DNA of 44,409 nt, taken from the NCBI GenBank assembly GCA_022562455.1, contig JADFPG010000004.1:1-44409 (forward strand), in the 5' to 3' direction. The DNA is from Fidelibacterota bacterium (GTDB taxonomy: Bacteria > Fidelibacterota > Marinisomatia > Marinisomatales > SCKK01). Below the pieces are notes generated by a model that was not told the DNA's origin, made no database searches, and was given only the letters and a program-made list of their open reading frames with translations. Each line of letters opens with the position of its first letter. The first letter of the stretch is position 1. Of the stretch, positions 43,830 to 44,409 are shown one piece after another. Made by a program: the position numbers and the translations under genes.

Positions 43830-44354
43830 ATGGAAATTTTGGATATGGTTCAGCCCTTTGCAAGCAGTGACCAAGATTCAAAGAGGATCTGGTGGTGGGA
43901 TGGAGGTGTCCATCAGAACATCACATTTTCGGTTCACACCGATCCCATCTCAGGGATGCATTGTTGGCATCAGAAAGTACGGCTAACTTTCCCTGACTCA
44001 GATGAAAAGTATGGGGATATCTTTGCAGATACGAACAAAGCTCATAAATTTTACAAAAAATGGATGGCAATGACACGTCCTGGTCCCGGACCCAACGGGC
44101 TTCGACGGCCTCTCTGGATGGCACGTACGCTGAGGCCTGATGATAGTGCCTATTATAATTTGATTCGGGCAAGTTATTCCAATCGGACCGCCAGCCTGAC
44201 TGATGTCTTGTGGGCTGGGCAGGCACACACAATCGACATAAGTGTTTTACTTTCTAAGGCTGTAATATTTAGTCCGGATAATGTATCTGAATTGGTCGAC
44301 CTGCCCGACTACGCCGTTCAGGCGGGGACGTTTTGGTTTGTGCTTCGTTTGTAA
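43830..44354 (+). CDS. Trp-rich unknown protein at the end of the Moco operon
   Basis: A 174-aa protein; an earlier in-frame ATG (43770) is possible, but 43830 follows GGGGGAAGGAAG. I do not recognise the family. The core is dense in Trp, His and Pro: RIWWWDGGVHQN, TDPISGMHCWHQKVRL, KFYKKWMAMTRPGPGPNGLR and PLWMARTLRPDDSAYYNL. No signal peptide or membrane helix; one Cys (MHCWH). The composition and position after moaE suggest a partner of a molybdoenzyme or pterin, but nothing proves it. It ends 55 bases before the window edge, with no gene in that rest. Confidence 0.65.
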   Translation: MEILDMVQPFASSDQDSKRIWWWDGGVHQNITFSVHTDPISGMHCWHQKVRLTFPDSDEKYGDIFADTNKAHKFYKKWMAMTRPGPGPNGLRRPLWMARTLRPDDSAYYNLIRASYSNRTASLTDVLWAGQAHTIDISVLLSKAVIFSPDNVSELVDLPDYAVQAGTFWFVLRL

Positions 44355-44409
44355 TTAATTTAAATTGAAATCGATTATAGAATAAGTAGCCGATTTTTAG
44401 GGGGGATGA

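Noticed and set aside
1-44409. CRISPR arrays, tRNA or rRNA genes
   Set aside because: No regularly spaced repeats and no tRNA- or rRNA-like stretches were recognised by eye; a covariance scan was not possible here.

Overview
The window reads like chromosomal DNA of a free-living Gram-negative bacterium, probably from the FCB side of the tree (Marinimicrobia, Calditrichaeota or Ignavibacteria-like). This assignment is inferred. It rests on a FlgD-like C-terminal sorting tail (YPNPFNPSTTIQYEI) at 35.6-36.0 kb, a dockerin-like remnant at 32 kb, a TonB receptor with an N-terminal carboxypeptidase-regulatory domain, a stand-alone 23S-IVS-type four-helix-bundle gene, and many GC-rich palindromic intergenic repeats. 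No rRNA, tRNA or CRISPR array was seen.

Layout. (1) 0-2.5 kb, + strand: a kynureninase gene lies between two 110-bp direct repeats that carry the start of the downstream arginase-family gene. (2) 2.98-10.83 kb, - strand: a compact operon in the order Rrf2 regulator, cytochrome c/EB_dh-heme subunit, Tat-exported molybdopterin catalytic subunit, a 97-aa unknown protein, Fe-S subunit, TorD-type chaperone. The A and B subunits look like Nitrospira-type nitrite oxidoreductase (NxrA/NxrB) rather than cytoplasmic NarGH; the physiological direction (nitrite oxidation or nitrate reduction) cannot be read from sequence. (3) 11.1-15 kb: a segmental duplication (toxin-gene tail, small Cys-rich secreted protein, start of cusC), with a cyclopropane-fatty-acid synthase gene between the copies. 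(4) 14.2-30.0 kb, + strand: a copper/heavy-metal resistance island with CusC-CusB-CusA, a P1B ATPase whose N-terminus has four YHS and two CPMHP-type metal-binding modules, DUF302, several small Cys-rich envelope proteins, a frameshifted TonB receptor and a DUF2231 membrane protein. A four-helix-bundle gene bracketed by inverted repeats sits between cusB and cusA. (5) 30.3-36.0 kb: an accessory and debris zone with a GIY-YIG protein, a DUF4160/DUF2442 pair, duplicated gene fragments, a beta-propeller lipoprotein, a three-gene TIGR04255 cassette and a truncated secreted-protein tail. (6) 36.3-44.4 kb, + strand: a nearly complete molybdenum-cofactor operon comprising a cysteine desulfurase, MoaA, a MoaC-MoaB fusion, a TauE/SafE permease, MoeA, a rhodanese-MoeB fusion, MoaD, MoaE and an unknown Trp-rich protein.

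The parts plausibly work together. The Moco operon would supply the pterin for the periplasmic Nxr-like enzyme, TorD would mature it, and the Rrf2 protein (three Cys in NsrR/IscR spacing) could tune it to NO or Fe-S status. The copper island protects the envelope. At least two families of short structured repeats are spread through the window. One has matched terminal inverted repeats (about 2.6 and 24.9 kb, with a lone end at 12.6 kb). The other has two copies inside the Moco operon, and its stems differ by compensating changes.
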